A DNA stretch of 64,000 nucleotides from Pseudocercospora fijiensis CIRAD86 (GCF_000340215.1 NW_006921548.1:545400-609399), one strand, 5' to 3'; shown: positions 20,088 to 32,800, numbered from the stretch's first letter. The notes: generated by a model not told the origin, from the sequence alone. A program made the numbers and translations.

Positions 20088-21020
20088 TACGAGAAGAGGG
20101 AGAGGACGACTCTCACTTGGATCAAAATTCCGTTCGACCGGCGCAGATGGGATACGCGAAATATGTATCTCGCAGAGATGCAAGATCTATCTAATCAAGC
20201 TCCGCCAAGTTACCCATCAGTCTCAATCTCCATGCCGACGGTAAGACAGTGCATTGATCTCGGGAGCATGCCAATATGTAGGCCAACTGCGACTATCTGG
20301 TTGGTCTTGCGGAACAAGGCCGTAGATTTCTGGCGGGAATCCAACACCCACGACCCACCATCCGTAGGAGTGGAGCTGCAAAACGTGATGATGACTGCTG
20401 TGAGAATCATTCTTTGGAGCAATAGGCCGAAGGCGTTTGCAGAATGAAACTTTTTGAAGATGATGCGACGCGGAAGGCACAGACGAAACCAACAGCATTG
20501 GCGGCTTCACAGGCTTGGCAATCTCCGGACCCAAGAGCGTGGGCGCAGGTCCAGCTGCGAACCACTGAAATGGACTGGATTATTATTATTGAATGCTGCG
20601 TAACAGCATGCGAACGAGTGGGCCCGGGATCTTGATGTGGCGACACGTGTGAAGTCGACGAACGACGGCAAAGCTGCGTCCTGTTTTGGCCACTTCTTTA
20701 CATATCCGGATGTCGTCTGCAAAATTGGGGAAGCTACTGTATCGCTGCTGATTTTCAGCTGTTCGCGGTCAGGATTTGCTGCGTACTCTGGCCCTTTCGG
20801 CGCCCCAAAAGCAGTGTACTATACAATGTCTCGTTGAATGTGAAGCGTCGTAATAGAAAGCTTTTAATGCACCGGCGATGGCTCATGGATGTGCGCGTAT
20901 AATCTGCTGGAGATTTCTTTCGTTGGTTGGAGAAAGCTGAACCAGCTATCGCATTATGGACGCCTTATTAGTGCCTTGTAAAAGGGCCCGGACTGTTTTT
21001 CGCGGGGAACGAGGGCTACT
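20088..21020. other. Upstream region of the 229-residue gene and island border
   Basis: Unmutated DNA with no convincing gene. Minus-strand frames immediately upstream (20210-20646) may be untranslated leader. The RIP compartment resumes between about 21000 and 21060. Confidence 0.4.
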
Positions 21021-21159
21021 GCTATATACCTCCTTTAGTGGCAATACTACCACATCTCACTAAATATACCTATTGTACGCTCGGAAGTCGTTATATGTTA
21101 TGTTAACTTGTATTATAAGTCCTCTAATGTATGTCTAATACCTATAATAGTACTATTCG

Positions 21160-22270
21160 TAGCGTATCTGCCTAAAAGCCGTATTTTTAGCACCTATTTG
21201 CCTAGAGCCGCACCCCTCTATACTAACCTACCCTACTACTATAGCTCTACTTACTAAATAAGACGATAACCTTATATAATAGGCATTAGACGAGGGTTAG
21301 AAGAGTAGAGATATTATATAGCTATTACTTAGCTAAGGGCGTAGCTCTCGTACTACTATTTAGGCTCGAATAACTGGGTAGAATAGGACTACTACTATAT
21401 TTCTAGTAAAGGGCGGTAGACTATATATAATTAGTCCGGCTATACGAGACAACCTACTAGACTTCTTAATAAGAAGAAGTATATACTAATTAGAAGAGCT
21501 ATAGGTTATATTACTAGAAAACTATAAAGAATAGGTGTTACAATCGACTATTAGTCGTTACTTATTAAGTAGTAACTTTATATATAAGTTGCTATCTCGT
21601 ACGGCCTCTTAAAGAGACCCTATAGTAAGGGCTCTATTTAAGGCTAAGTTATAGTTATTTGCGGCCTTCTAGATTGTATGCCTCGACGAGTCTTATACCT
21701 CTAACAAGACCGCTCTTAGAAGGCGTAGCTAGTTACTAAAAGGCATACTAGTAAGGGATATTTAGTATCTATACTATTCTTAGCGATATACGATCCTAAC
21801 GGCCTATACGATTAACGGCTATCTTCCGGAGCTATTAATATAATAAGGTAGTATTAATAGTAATGACTTTATAGTATTCGTACGCTATCGAGTACTTCTA
21901 CGCTATATACCTTATCTAGGTCTACTATTAGTTATATTACTAGATAACTATAGTACCTATTTAAGGCTTATTCTAAAGAAGTTGCACTTAGCTAAGGGCG
22001 TATATCTACTATTCCTTCTACCCTATTTACCTAATTATAATGCTATTAAACTAAGCTTTAAATATCTGAAGCATTAGATTAAGAAGCACTAGTAGACAAT
22101 GCCTAAATATAGGTTACTAAACTAGTAAATAGACTTCTAGGCGTACCTAGAATTAGTATATAAACGATAGGGTAACAATATTAACTATGTAGCTTAATTC
22201 AATTACTATAAAGTGCTTAAGAAGCTATATAAATATAGTCTAACAATGCCGGCGGAGTTAGTAGAATAAA
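21160..22270 (+). pseudogene. DDE_3/Tc1-mariner transposase, RIP-inactivated
   Basis: A plus-strand frame has CLDESYTSNKTALRRRS (first Asp at 21685) and ILLDNYST (second Asp at 21943). PYLPNYNAIKLSF follows, where the catalytic Glu codon reads AAA (Lys) at 22048, 34 residues after the second Asp. GAA to AAA after a T is the RIP change on the opposite strand, so the enzyme was a DD34E type. Upstream an HTH region is likely around 21440-21560. Many TAG/TAA stops. It differs from the transposase at 16052. The element ends were not located. Confidence 0.7.
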
Positions 22271-23160
22271 AGGTAGTAATTGTAGTATATACGAAATCCC
22301 GGCTCGATTTGTAGGTAGAGAGCTAAGACCGTCTATATTATAGTAATTTGTTAGTAGATTAATGCTATATTCTCTTATAAATAACTTCTAACATTTAGAA
22401 GGTTAATATCTCGTCTTATATTATATATTAACGGCTTATAATAAACCTTAGTCTAGTATACTAGATATAGGGTAGGATATCGAATAAAATGTGCTCCTAG
22501 GCGGCTAGCGCGTGCCTAGAGGAGTGCGAGCGAAGCTTTCGCCTTATATATACTAAGCTAATTCGGTTCTTTAGACCTCGAAGCTAGACCTCGAAGCTAT
22601 TACTATTATTATACGATTTAGTTCTATTAGAATAGTTTATTAGGAATAAGTATTTTTATATTTTTGTATTACTATTTTTCTTTTCTAGTATTTTAGATAC
22701 TACTTTATTATTTTTAACTTTATATATATTACTTACTTTTATTCTAGTTTTCTCTAATTTTTTATATCTATTACTACTTTTTATATTATTAAAAAAACTA
22801 TTTTTAATTTTTTTTCTTTAATGTTTTACAGTTTTTCTATTTAGTATCTTACTTGTTTTACTTACCCATTTTATATTTTCTTATTTATTTTTATTATATG
22901 TTTTCTTTTTTCTAATACGTCTAAGTCCTCATATTTATATCCTTATTTATTACTTGTTTTCTATCTTACTACTTAGTTTAGTACTAGCTTATTATTTAGT
23001 CTATTAATTAGCTCATTATTTAGTTTATTATTTACTTTGTTCTCTAGTTTTTTATTTCATCTATTATTTGCTTTATTATTTAGTTTCTTCTCTAGTTTAT
23101 TATTTACCTTCTTTTTCACTTTATTATAAGTTATTTATTTACTAGAATATAATTTATTTT
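22271..23160. other. AT-rich RIP-degraded DNA
   Basis: From about 22610 the sequence is dominated by T-runs and TTATTTA/TAGTTTATTATT-like motifs with no coding potential. It leads without a break into the 12 bp minisatellite. Confidence 0.5.
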
Positions 23161-23460
23161 ATTAATTGTTTAACTAATTGTTTAACTAATTGCTTTACTA
23201 ATTGTTTAATTAATTATTTAATTAATTGCCTTACTAATTGTTCTACTATTGTTTTATTAATTGTTTTATTAATTGTTTTGTTAATTGTTTTGTTAATTGT
23301 TTTGTTAATTGTTTTATTTATCGTTTTATTAATTGTTTTATTAATTGTTTTGTTAATTGTTTTGTTAATTGTTTTATTAATTGTTTTGTTAATTGTTCTA
23401 TTAATTGTTTTATTAGTTGTTTTATTAGTTGTTTTATTAGATAGATAGATAGATAGATAT
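23161..23460. repeat. 12 bp minisatellite followed by GATA repeat, LINE tail
   Basis: About two dozen copies of a 12 bp unit GTTTTGTTAATT (with A/G variants) run from 23161 to about 23436. A TAGA run follows at 23437-23460. On the minus strand the array is A-rich and lies directly after the 3' end of the LINE, so it may act as, or derive from, its tail. Frames through it (NKTINKTI) are repeats, not genes. Confidence 0.85.
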
Positions 23461-23899
23461 TTCATTTGCCTGTTGTAGTGCCTTTCGGCCTATGCAGGTC
23501 TGTTTCTATATATTGTTTTGGGTAGGAAACCAACTTAGTTAGTAAAAACCTCCCTTCTATCCTATTTATAAGTGTTGATCTTCCTCGTTTCCTTGTTTTC
23601 CTTCCTTTAGGGTATACTAGTATTATAGTTGTTACCCTCTAACTACCTTGCCTGCTGCCCTACCCTTCTTTCCCCCTCTTCTTCCCTCCTTCTTATCTAC
23701 TCCTTAGTTTCCCTTACTAGTACGAATTGTTATACAAATCCCTATTTAATAATCCACTTTACTATCCTCTTTAGGTCTTCTTTGCTCTAGATTAGTTTGT
23801 CGTATTCCCTTTCTATTGCTTTTAGTCTCTAATTACTTCTAGCTTCTAACTATTAAGGGTAGACTAGCAGTATATACTTAGGGTTCTAAGATTGGTAGC

Positions 23900-26800
23900 T
23901 ATATTAGCAAGCTCTGCTTTTAATTCCTAGGACGTTTCTTCTAAATAGGTAAGATCTGAGTCTAATATATTTAGATCTGATTTAGATAGCTAGGCTTGCC
24001 TCGGCCCTATTTAGGTCCTTATAGAGCTAGTAGTTATATTGACCAAATTTGATTAGTGCCTTTAGGGTTCCTAGTCTAACTTATGTTTTGTTCTATTCCT
24101 GCTCCTATAGGTATCTAGCAATTGATTCTACTAGGCTTTGTTTCTCTCCCTTTAGCTTATCTTCCTTTAGCCTTATATTTGGTCCCTAAAGCTCTTTCTC
24201 TAGCATTTCTCTTATTAAGACTCTATATTGCTCTAGGTCTTTGACTTTCTAGGGAGTTATTTATAGTCTGTCTCGCCTCCTAGTCCTAATATACTAGGCT
24301 TTTATCTTGTCTAGTGCCTTTTAGATAGTCTGTTAGGCTAAGTATTCTATTGTCTTTGCTATATATTAGTGTCTTAGTCCCTTAAAGTATTGTTTAACTA
24401 GTAGGATCCCTAATTCTATTTCTACTACCCTTATTAGTATAGTTTTGTATACTCCTAGGATTTTCTTTAGGCTTTAGGTTTAGGACCTACTAACTAGTTG
24501 CTTAATCCTCTTTAGTGTTTTCTCCTAGGCTATCTATATCTATACTCTATATAGTATTGCTAGCTTAACAATTGCTTTGTATATAACTTTAGCTTTCTCG
24601 AATATAGCCCCCTATATAGAGGCTATAAGCCTATTAATAGATTGTATGTTAGTATCTACCCTCTACTTTGCCTTCTTTACTTATAGTCCCTAATTTAGTT
24701 TTGGATCTAGCTAGATCCCTAGTACCCTAAGCTCTACTAATAGTTGGGTTTCAAAGCCTTAGATAGTAATTGATTGCTTTATATTATAGGTTGATTTAGC
24801 CTTGCTAAAGTAGATAAGCTAGTACTTTTCTAGGGCGAATTTTGCTCTATGCCTCCTTGCCTATTTTTTATACTCCTAGTACTTCTCTTCTAGGATCTTA
24901 TAGTTAGTTTCTATTGTCTTAGACTAGGCTAGGATGTTTGTGTTATCTATAAACCCTAATACTAATGTATTCTTTGATTCTAGGAGTAGGAGTAGGTCTA
25001 CTATAAAGATAAGGAAGAGGATTAGGGAGAGTATTAATCCTTAGGGGATTCCCTTTTTAGTTAGCATTAGGTCTAATTTGAATTTGCTTAGAATGAGCTA
25101 TATTGATCTTTCCTATAGGAAGGACTAGATGAATTGGACTATCTAGTTTAGTATAGCTTTCTATTTAAGTATATATAGGAGCCTTTTATAGGAGACATTG
25201 TTAAAGGCTCCTAAGATGTTAAGGGAGAGGAGGGTTGCTACCTAGTTTTAACTATAGTACTAGATATGTTTAATCTGTTCTATAATTAGTTCTATAGCTA
25301 TTAGTATTAACCTCTTCTTTCTTCCTCCTATCTAGCCTTTAAGAAGGATATTCCTTTCCTCGGTAAAGGTTATTAGCCTTTTAGCGACAATTTTTTCTAG
25401 CACCTTGCCTATTGTATTAAGTAGGGCTATTAGTCTATAGGCCTTAAGCTATATATAGTCGTCCTTCTAGGGCTTCCTTAGCACTACTATTAGGGACTTC
25501 CTAAATAGTCTTAGGTAGTGTCCTAGTGCTAGGCTTTATAAAAAGATATTAGCTAGTACTAGGGCTAGCCCCTTCCTGCATGCTTTTAGAAGTTTGTTAT
25601 AGATCTTGTCTTCTCCTAGTGCCTTATTACCTAGAATTTTCTTTAGGATCCTTTCAATAGTTTTAGGTTTAACCTAGGTGTCTCTTAGTGTACCTAGTAG
25701 TAGGGTCTCTTGTTCTTTCTCCTTTATATCTAATAGGTCTACTTGTACCTTTCTATAGAAGAAGTGTTAGCCTAGGGCTCTTACTTTCCCTTCTATTGTA
25801 GTCTATATTTGTCCTTATTAGTCTATAATGTCCGGGAATTGTAGTAGTATATCCTTGTCCTATTTAGGTCTCCTTGCCTATTTAGCTATCCTCTATATCT
25901 CCTCTAGTTTCTTTATAATTATTCCTATTATAGATCTCTATTCTTGTATCTTGTCTTTCTTAATCTAGATCTTCTTTTCCTAGTAGGCTTTGTTATAGTT
26001 GTCCTATGCTTCCTAGGTATAGGTTTGTATCTACTACCTCCTAGCCTTTCTTGCTACTTTAACCTTTCTTATATACTTACTGGTCTAGTATAGTTGCTAG
26101 TATAGTGAATGTTTCTTTGCTAGAGTATGCTTTCTAGCTACCTGTTTTAGGATTCCTATTAGTTCTTCTACTGCCTTGTTAATGTCCTCTAGCCTTAGTA
26201 GGTGCTTTGTTAAGAGTTCCTCTAGTTTTAGGTCCCTTTCTAGTTCCTCCCTAATCCTGCCCTATTAGGTACCTTTCTAGTTAAGCTTCTCCTCTAGTTC
26301 CCTTTCCTAATTAGCTTAGATATTTAGCTTAATCTGCACCGGGAAGTAGTCTAATAATTCTTCTAGTTCCTAGTTGACCCTATATCTTATAATCCTATTC
26401 CTAATCTAATGTAATATAAAGTATAGGTCTAGTATACTACTACTTCCTCTTACCTCCTAAGTAATTAGTCCCTTTAGGGTAACAATTTCTATTCCTTCCC
26501 TCTCTAATATATCAATTAGTCTTCCTACTAGGAAGTAGTAAGCTAGGGTAAAGTCTAAGCCCTAGAGGGGGTAGTAGAGGTTGAAATCCCTAAGTAGGAT
26601 TTAGTAGATGTTCCCCTAGATAACTCTAGGTAGTCTTTCTAGGGTTTTTAGTTAGGTACTGCTTCTTAAGTCTAGTAGTAGGTTATATATATAGTGGACT
26701 TAGAGTGTACCTTAGGATGTCTCTACTTAAACTAATGTTAGGTCCCTATCCTCCTATAGTATAGCCTACTAGGTTTCTATATCTATCTCTTTGCTAATAT

Positions 26801-27060
26801 AGATATATATCCTTAGGGCTCCCTAGTTATAGATAATTAGGTAGTATCTTAGGTCTTTAACTATTGCTAGTCTCTTTATATATAGGTTGAGCTAGGGCTC
26901 TTAGATTGCAATAATATAATGTTCTTTTAGGTTTAGTACTTAAAGGAAGCTCCTCTGTACCTTGTCTTTGCTCTTATTAATATTGTACTATATAATATTT
27001 AGTAATGTTGCAATGTTTATTAGGTTTTATCTATATTATTTCCCTATAAGTTTTCCTTTA
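23900..27060 (-). pseudogene. LINE ORF2 (endonuclease and reverse transcriptase), RIP-degraded
   Basis: The endonuclease region (about 27050-26360) starts QYNINKSKDKVQRSFL, then HYIIAI and EP (catalytic Glu). RDFNLYYPL follows (usually GDFNxHHP) and a SSILDLYF block. The reverse transcriptase (about 25750-24500) has KKGIP-GLILSLILFLIFI, the family GxPQGSxLSP motif, and GFIDNTNIL at 24942-24950, where the catalytic DD reads DN. ORF2 would nick the target and prime cDNA synthesis there. The copy is inactive through stops and the lost aspartate. Confidence 0.75.
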
Positions 27061-27299
27061 GTCTTCCCTTACTTTAGACTAACATTTAACTAAGCTTTGT
27101 CTACCCTGCTTCCTTTCCTACAATGTTAAGGTATCTTAGTCTCCCTAGTTGCTAGTAACTCTCTTATGCTAGTAAGGCCCTAAATGTAAACCTATTATCT
27201 TGTCTAGACCTCTTTTGTAGCACTTAGCTAGGTTGCTTCTATACCTAGCTGCCCTAGCTTGTTGTATATCTTTTTAGTGTATTAATTCTAGCTTCCTTT

Positions 27300-28060
27300 G
27301 CCTTCCTAGCTGCCTATATTCTTACTAGGCATTCCTTCGCCTAAGAGGGGTGTCTTTTAGTGCAGTATGTACATCTTGCTTCTCCCTTATATACTTTGCA
27401 TTCTTTAACCTAGTAATCCCCTATATAATAGGAGTAGGTATTAGTTGTCTTTATATACTTAGCTGCTAAGTGTCTATAGTATTGACATTTGAAGCACTAT
27501 ATTATCCTATAGTTGCTTCTATATATCTCTGTTTCCAATCTTTTAAAGTCCTAGAATAGCCCCTAGTCTAGTACTATATTAGCTTGCTCTATACTCCCTA
27601 CCTAGATAATTAGGGAAGACTGCTTCTTAGTCTCTTCGATTTTCCTTTTAATCTATGCTACTTTTGTGATCTTTAGGCCTAGGTATGTAGCTTAGTTTTG
27701 TCTCTATAGGCTCTTAATATCCTGTTCTTCCTTAAAGCTTCTTATTATACTATAGGCTATAATTATGAATTGCTGTTAGGAGACCTTTGCTGTTTTCCCT
27801 ATCTTAGTTATCTATTCTTTTTGTATTTCTAGCTTCTTTTTGTCCTGCTCTTATGCTGTAAATAGCTTAATTACCCCTTTACCTTCGTTCCTAGCCCTAA
27901 TTACCTCTTTAACTGCAATTCTTTCTACAATCTCTTTCCCTATAAGTCCTTAGATTTCCTTTTGCTCCTATAGGTCCGTAATATAGACTCTAACTACTGT
28001 CCTCGGGGGTTTTAGCGCCTCCTAACTAGCTACTGCTACCTAGGTACGGTAGTTTAGGCT
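27300..28060 (-). pseudogene. LINE ORF1 (gag-like, zinc knuckle), RIP-degraded
   Basis: The frame begins near PPRTVVRVYITDL and continues through a helical region. It ends with CFKCQYYGHLAAKY (C-x2-C-x4-H-x4, last Cys mutated to Tyr) and CTYCTKRHPS followed by AKEC, two CCHC zinc-knuckle motifs near 27340-27500. ORF1 proteins of LINEs coat the RNA and act as nucleic-acid chaperones. Stops are TAG/TAA at Trp or Gln positions. The N-terminus is missing or lies beyond 28060. Confidence 0.7.
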
Positions 28061-28310
28061 TGTCTCCTATTGTTTCTTCGTAATCTTTGCTACGACTATA
28101 TTAGCTACCTTTATAATTACGTAGCTTGCCTAGCTATAGATTGCTTTCAGTCCTCTAAGGAGTTCTAAGATTATTATCCTGTATACCCTCTTAGGGGTTC
28201 TTCTATCTTCCGCCTTTAGCACCTCCTCTGCCCTAGTATATAGTGCTTTCTATTCGTCCTCCCTTCCTTCTTAACTGTCTTCCCTTCGTCTCTAATTGTT
28301 CGCTGCTATT

Positions 28311-28745
28311 GTAGAAGTTTTTTTTAGTTGTTTTATTAGTTGTTTTATTAGTTGTTTTGTTTGTTGTTTTGTTAATTGTTTTACTAACTAGGATAGTACC
28401 CGTACGTAAGTACTTCTGCTCCTTCTACTTACGTAGTAATAGCGGTAGCGCCCGCGAGTTTTTTAAATTTTATATATACCTAGTATAGCGGAGCCGCGAA
28501 TTTTAGGGTTCCTCGCTCTTATTCTCGCTCTCGTTCCTTTAATATTTTTCGGTAATTTTATAAATTTAAATCGTATGTTTTCTATAATTAAAATTAATTT
28601 TTCTATAGGTTCTTTTATTAAAAGTTGTTTTATAAATTCTTTTATTAATGTTTTAGTTAATTTTCTTATTAATTTTCTTATTAATTGTTTGTATATTTTA
28701 CTATATATTTTACTATATATTTTACTATATATTTGAAGTATTAGA
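28311..28745. repeat. Simple AT-rich repeats at the LINE 5' side
   Basis: Positions 28316-28385 carry TTGTTTTATTAG-type 12 bp repeats like those at 23161-23436. Positions about 28655-28690 hold TTAATTTTCTTA repeats and 28690-28735 hold TATATTTTAC repeats. In between (28386-28560) is a GC-richer RIPped segment without coding sense. Confidence 0.75.
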
Positions 28746-28767
28746 AGGAAGGCAAAAGGCTTTACTA

Positions 28768-28883
28768 GCGGTTGTTCGGGAAGTCGGCGGTTGTTCGGGA
28801 AGTCGGCGCTTGTTCGGGAAGTCGGCGCTTGTTCGGGAAGTCGGCGCTTGTTCGGAGATACCGGCGCTTGTTCGGAGATACCG
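28768..28883 (+). repeat. 19-20 bp GC-rich minisatellite, six units
   Basis: Four 19 bp units (GCGsTTGTTCGGGAAGTCG, starting 28768, 28787, 28806 and 28825) are followed by two 20 bp units (GCGCTTGTTCGGAGATACCG) at 28844 and 28864. The run stands out against the AT-rich surroundings and lies between the LINE and Gypsy element A. Confidence 0.9.
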
Positions 28884-29040
28884 GCGCTAGCTCCGAAAGT
28901 CTCTACTTATAGAAACTAGCTAATCAAACGTATAGAATTCTTAAATCCGGGGTCGGCTTAGCGTTACGTATAGCCGAGTGCGTATTCTAGTAACTAGATT
29001 AGTACCCTCCTTACTATTGTAAGGCGAGCTTCGCTCGCAA

Positions 29041-32000
29041 TTAATTATTAGTAATAGTTAATTGCGGTTATACCGGCTTATCTTTTATTAACTTATATTA
29101 CGCGTACTAATATTAGCTCCGTATTTATAACTTAAAGGAGCCTCGTAGATTAACCGCTTTCGACGGTAGTTTCGTAGCCGACGTTACTTAACATACTAGA
29201 GCGACCGTTAATATTAACGGCTATATCGAATATAGGGCCTTCTACCTTACTATACTAGGATACTACCCTATTATCCTCGGACGACTATAGCTTGGTAAAT
29301 ACAACCCGCGCGTTAACTAGAAGCTTAACTGAGTTTAATTTAATTTAGACTATTATAAGGAGCACTATAATAAACTCTATACTATCGTTCGTACCTACGG
29401 CCTATCCGATTACGAGGATAACGATATACTAGCTTATACCGAGCCTATAGTAACGTAGTACTATTAATAACGACAACCCGCTTATAACCTATTAGATAAT
29501 ACCGATATAGTAAGACTTATCGACTTAATACGAAGGTACTACGTACGACGCGACTACCCTACGCGCCGTTTAGTATCGACTTAGTTCTCGTCTCCGCTCT
29601 TACCTCTGCTACTCTTATCGCCGTCTCGACCGGTATAGAAGAAGTTACTACTACCGCTTATCTATATCGCCAGTATAACTATAGCTTTAGTAAGCGCGTA
29701 GGTCTTTAACTAGTAGACAAAGAAGAAGGATTTATTCGTATTCGCCGCGTTACTATAGGATATAGAAAAAGAAATAGCTAGGAAGAAGTATATTAACCCC
29801 GCTAATAAAGTTCCTTAGTACTACTATAGTAGGTTAACGTTGTTCTTATAAGAAGACGTAAAGAGATTACCTCTATATCGACCCGGATAAAATTATCGTA
29901 TCGATATTATTAAGGGTAAAGAGACTACGTATAGCCCGCTCTACGGTATATCCTACGAAGAGTTAGAAGTCCTTCGCGACTATCTAAAAGACAACCTTAA
30001 TAAAGGCTTTATCTAAGTATCTACCTTATAGTACTTATTACCCGTAATATTTATTAAGAAACCCGGCGGGGGTCTACGGTTTAATATAGACTATCGTAAA
30101 TTAAACGAGATTACTATAAAGAATAGATACCCGATTCCCTTAATTTAGGAAACACTCGACCGATTAAGTAAAGCGGTCGTATATACTAAACTCGATATTA
30201 TTTCGGTATTTAATTAACTCCGTATCGAACCCGGCTACGAGTAGAAAATAGCCTTCCGTACCCGCTACGGCCTATTCGAATATAAGGTTATACTATTCGG
30301 ACTTTATAATATACTATTAACTTTTTAGTAATATATTAATAATGCCCTCCGACTCTTCCTCGACGTATTCTATACCGCGTACCTAGATAACGTACTTATC
30401 TACTCTAACTCTATTAAAGAATACCGCTATTACGTTCGTTAAGTAATAGACGCGCTCCTTAAAGCCGGCCTACGTACCGACGTCTCGAAGTCGGAATTTA
30501 AGGTAATATTAGTTAAATACTTAGGACTCGTTATTAGTACCGACGGTATCTATATAGACGACGAGAAGATTAAAGCCGTACGCGACTAGCCTATACCCGC
30601 TTAAAAGATATATAGTCTTTCCTCGGCTTTACTAACTTCTATCGCCGCTTTATCCGCGACTTTATACGGATCGTAAAGCCTATAGTCCTCTTAATGTATA
30701 AGGATATACCTTTCGTATAGATAGTAGCCTACTAAGATTCGTTCGAGTAGCTTAAGGCTACGTTCGTTTTAGTACTAGTACTAGCTTACTATAACCCGGA
30801 CCTACCCGTAATAGTCGAAACCGACGCTTTAGACTATATTACCGCCGGTATTATATCTTAGCTATACGCCGACGGGGTATAGAAACCCGTTACTTACTTC
30901 TTAAAGAAGATAATACCCGCCGAATGTAACTATAAAATCTACGATAAAGAACTTCTCGCTATTACCAAAGCTTTTAAATCGTAGAGACCCGAGCTAGAAG
31001 GTTGCCGCTTTAACGAGGAGCCTATCCGCGCTATTACGGATTACCGCAACCTATAGTTCTATATATCTACTAAACAATTTAATCGCCGCTAGGCTCGCTA
31101 GAGCGAGTTCCTTAGCCGATTTAACTTCGAAATAACGTATCGACTAGGTAGGTAAGGAGCTAAGCTAGACTCGCTTATACGTCGCTCCGAATCCGAGATC
31201 TACCTTAACGGAAGCTCTACTACCGCTATAACCTACGCTATAGCGAAGACGGCCTACCACTAGGCAGGATCGAGACGCTAACAGCGACGTTACGCTCGAA
31301 AGCCTTTAAGTATAGTCGCTTACTAGTAGGTTAATCCGATCGGACTTTAGCCGTACTTCTAGTAGCTACGCTACTATAGATAAGGATAAGGAACTAGATA
31401 ACCTACCTATTACGTCGACCCCTTATAGTCGGTCTATACTTTACGGAGCGTTCGCGCTAGACGGTTACTCTTATAAATATTCCTTAAGTAAGGATATAGA
31501 GATAGAAGGAGAGGAGCTAACGGGGCCTTAAGTAATACTCGTAGAATTCGTAGCCGAGGGTACTACTACTACCTTCGCCTAGAGTTAACTTTACTAGCTT
31601 CCGGATATACTCGCGCATATCGTAGAGTATAGTAAGCTCCCGACGTATATATACGAGTAGCTACGAGGCGTCGACTAGTATAGACTCCTCGCTAGATAGG
31701 TTAACGAGGTACCTACTTCGGTCCTATTACTAGAGAAGTCGTACCCTACGTATACGAATTCGCTATTCTATATTACTCGATACTAGGATATAGACGTACT
31801 TCTCCTTCCTTTAACCTCTCTTACTACGTATAGAGCTAGTATTCGGTTATTCTATACGCCCCGGTTTATAAAGACTATTACTTACAATTAGTATATACTA
31901 GTTAGCCGCTCTCCGATCCGACCCTAACGCTATAAGTATATACGTATCGTAACGGGACTAGACGCTCCTAGATTCGATACGTACTATTTCTTCTCCGACC

Positions 32001-32450
32001 TTCCTATACCTAAAACGCTTCGAGATCGGAAGATCGACCGGTAACGTCGCTACTATATAAACAAGTATAAATAGGCTTACTTTATCGATAATATCCTTAT
32101 TCCTACGCTCTACGATATCTATCCTTTTAGAGTACTCGTATATTGTCCCCTATCTTTCTAGTAAGTATATAATCGAGTATACGCGCGATAGAAATAAGAT
32201 ACTAAAGGTAATAATCGGAACGTTAGTAAAATCGTATACGATATCGTTAATCTACTAGCGGCAAATTATAACCCTATAGTCGACGTAGATAGACTACGAC
32301 TATATTGTTTATAGTAGAATATCGAACGTCGACTACGTCGAGACCTAGATAAATATTAGCGGCGTACGAAACTAGTTACACCTCTAGAGCTAAAAGAACT
32401 TCTAGATAAATCCCTCGAGCGCTAGTTCGACCCTACGTATACTATAGAGA
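29041..32450 (+). mobile_element. Gypsy element A, truncated and RIP-degraded
   Basis: Positions 29110-29330 resemble a Gypsy protease end (FDGSFVADV, ILGYYPIILGR, GKYNPRVN). RT follows at about 30060-30600 ([36 protein letters not shown] at 30380-30391) and RNase H at about 30790-31010 ([23 protein letters not shown]). Gag and the 5' LTR are absent. Downstream (31200-32450) a protein-like frame continues but no integrase HHCC or DDE block was recognised. All RT frames carry TAG/TAA stops. Confidence 0.7.
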
Positions 32451-32453
32451 GCT

Positions 32454-32470
32454 TTAGGGTTAGGGTTAGG
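32454..32470 (+). repeat. Short telomere-like repeat
   Basis: TTAGGGTTAGGGTTAGG, just under three units of the fungal telomere repeat, lies inside RIPped transposon DNA. Too short for a telomere. Confidence 0.8.
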
Positions 32471-32497
32471 CGTCCGACCTTAAGGTAGGCGTCGAGC

Positions 32498-32800
32498 TAA
32501 TTAGCTATAACTAGCGATACGGCGCTACTCGCTTAGTAATTAGCTATAGCTAGCGATAGGACCCGTCGAATTAGCTATAGCTAGCGATATAGATAAGCTA
32601 ACCTACGATATCTATTTACCTCGTTCTCTCTCCGTTCGCCTCGCCGTATCTTTCCTCGAAGCGGTACTATAAAGGTATACTTTTAACTATATACGAGCCT
32701 AAGCCGGAGAACAATTTAAGGTAAGCGAGTCCCGTTAAGACCGTATTCCCCTACGCTTTTAACTATATACGAGCCTACGCCGGAGACGGTATATATATAG
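32498..32800 (+). repeat. Cluster of short direct repeats
   Basis: AATTAGCTATA(A/G)CTAGCGATA occurs three times (about 32498, 32538 and 32569). TTTTAACTATATACGAGCCT occurs twice (about 32680 and 32757), followed by A(A/C)GCCGGAGA. These may be the subterminal repeats or LTR remains of element A. Confidence 0.7.

Larger units (their letters stand above)
23461..28310 (-). mobile_element. Tad-like LINE retrotransposon, RIP-degraded
   Basis: Minus-strand order is ORF1 with zinc knuckles, then APE-type endonuclease, then reverse transcriptase, the layout of fungal Tad1/I-clade LINEs. The copy is about 4.85 kb, shorter than a full Tad (about 7 kb), so 5' truncation is likely. The last about 50 bp at the 3' end (23461-23510) look little mutated. 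Both flanks carry the same TTAATTGTTTT-type repeat (23161-23436 and about 28316-28385). Confidence 0.75.

Noticed and set aside
23214..23465. NKTINKTI and FINCFVNC repeat proteins
   Set aside because: Both strands are open only because the 12 bp minisatellite lacks stops in those frames.
28768..28883. CRISPR array
   Set aside because: Units are directly adjacent without spacers, and the sequence is eukaryotic.
32454..32470. True telomere or chromosome end
   Set aside because: Fewer than three units, embedded in transposon DNA on both sides.
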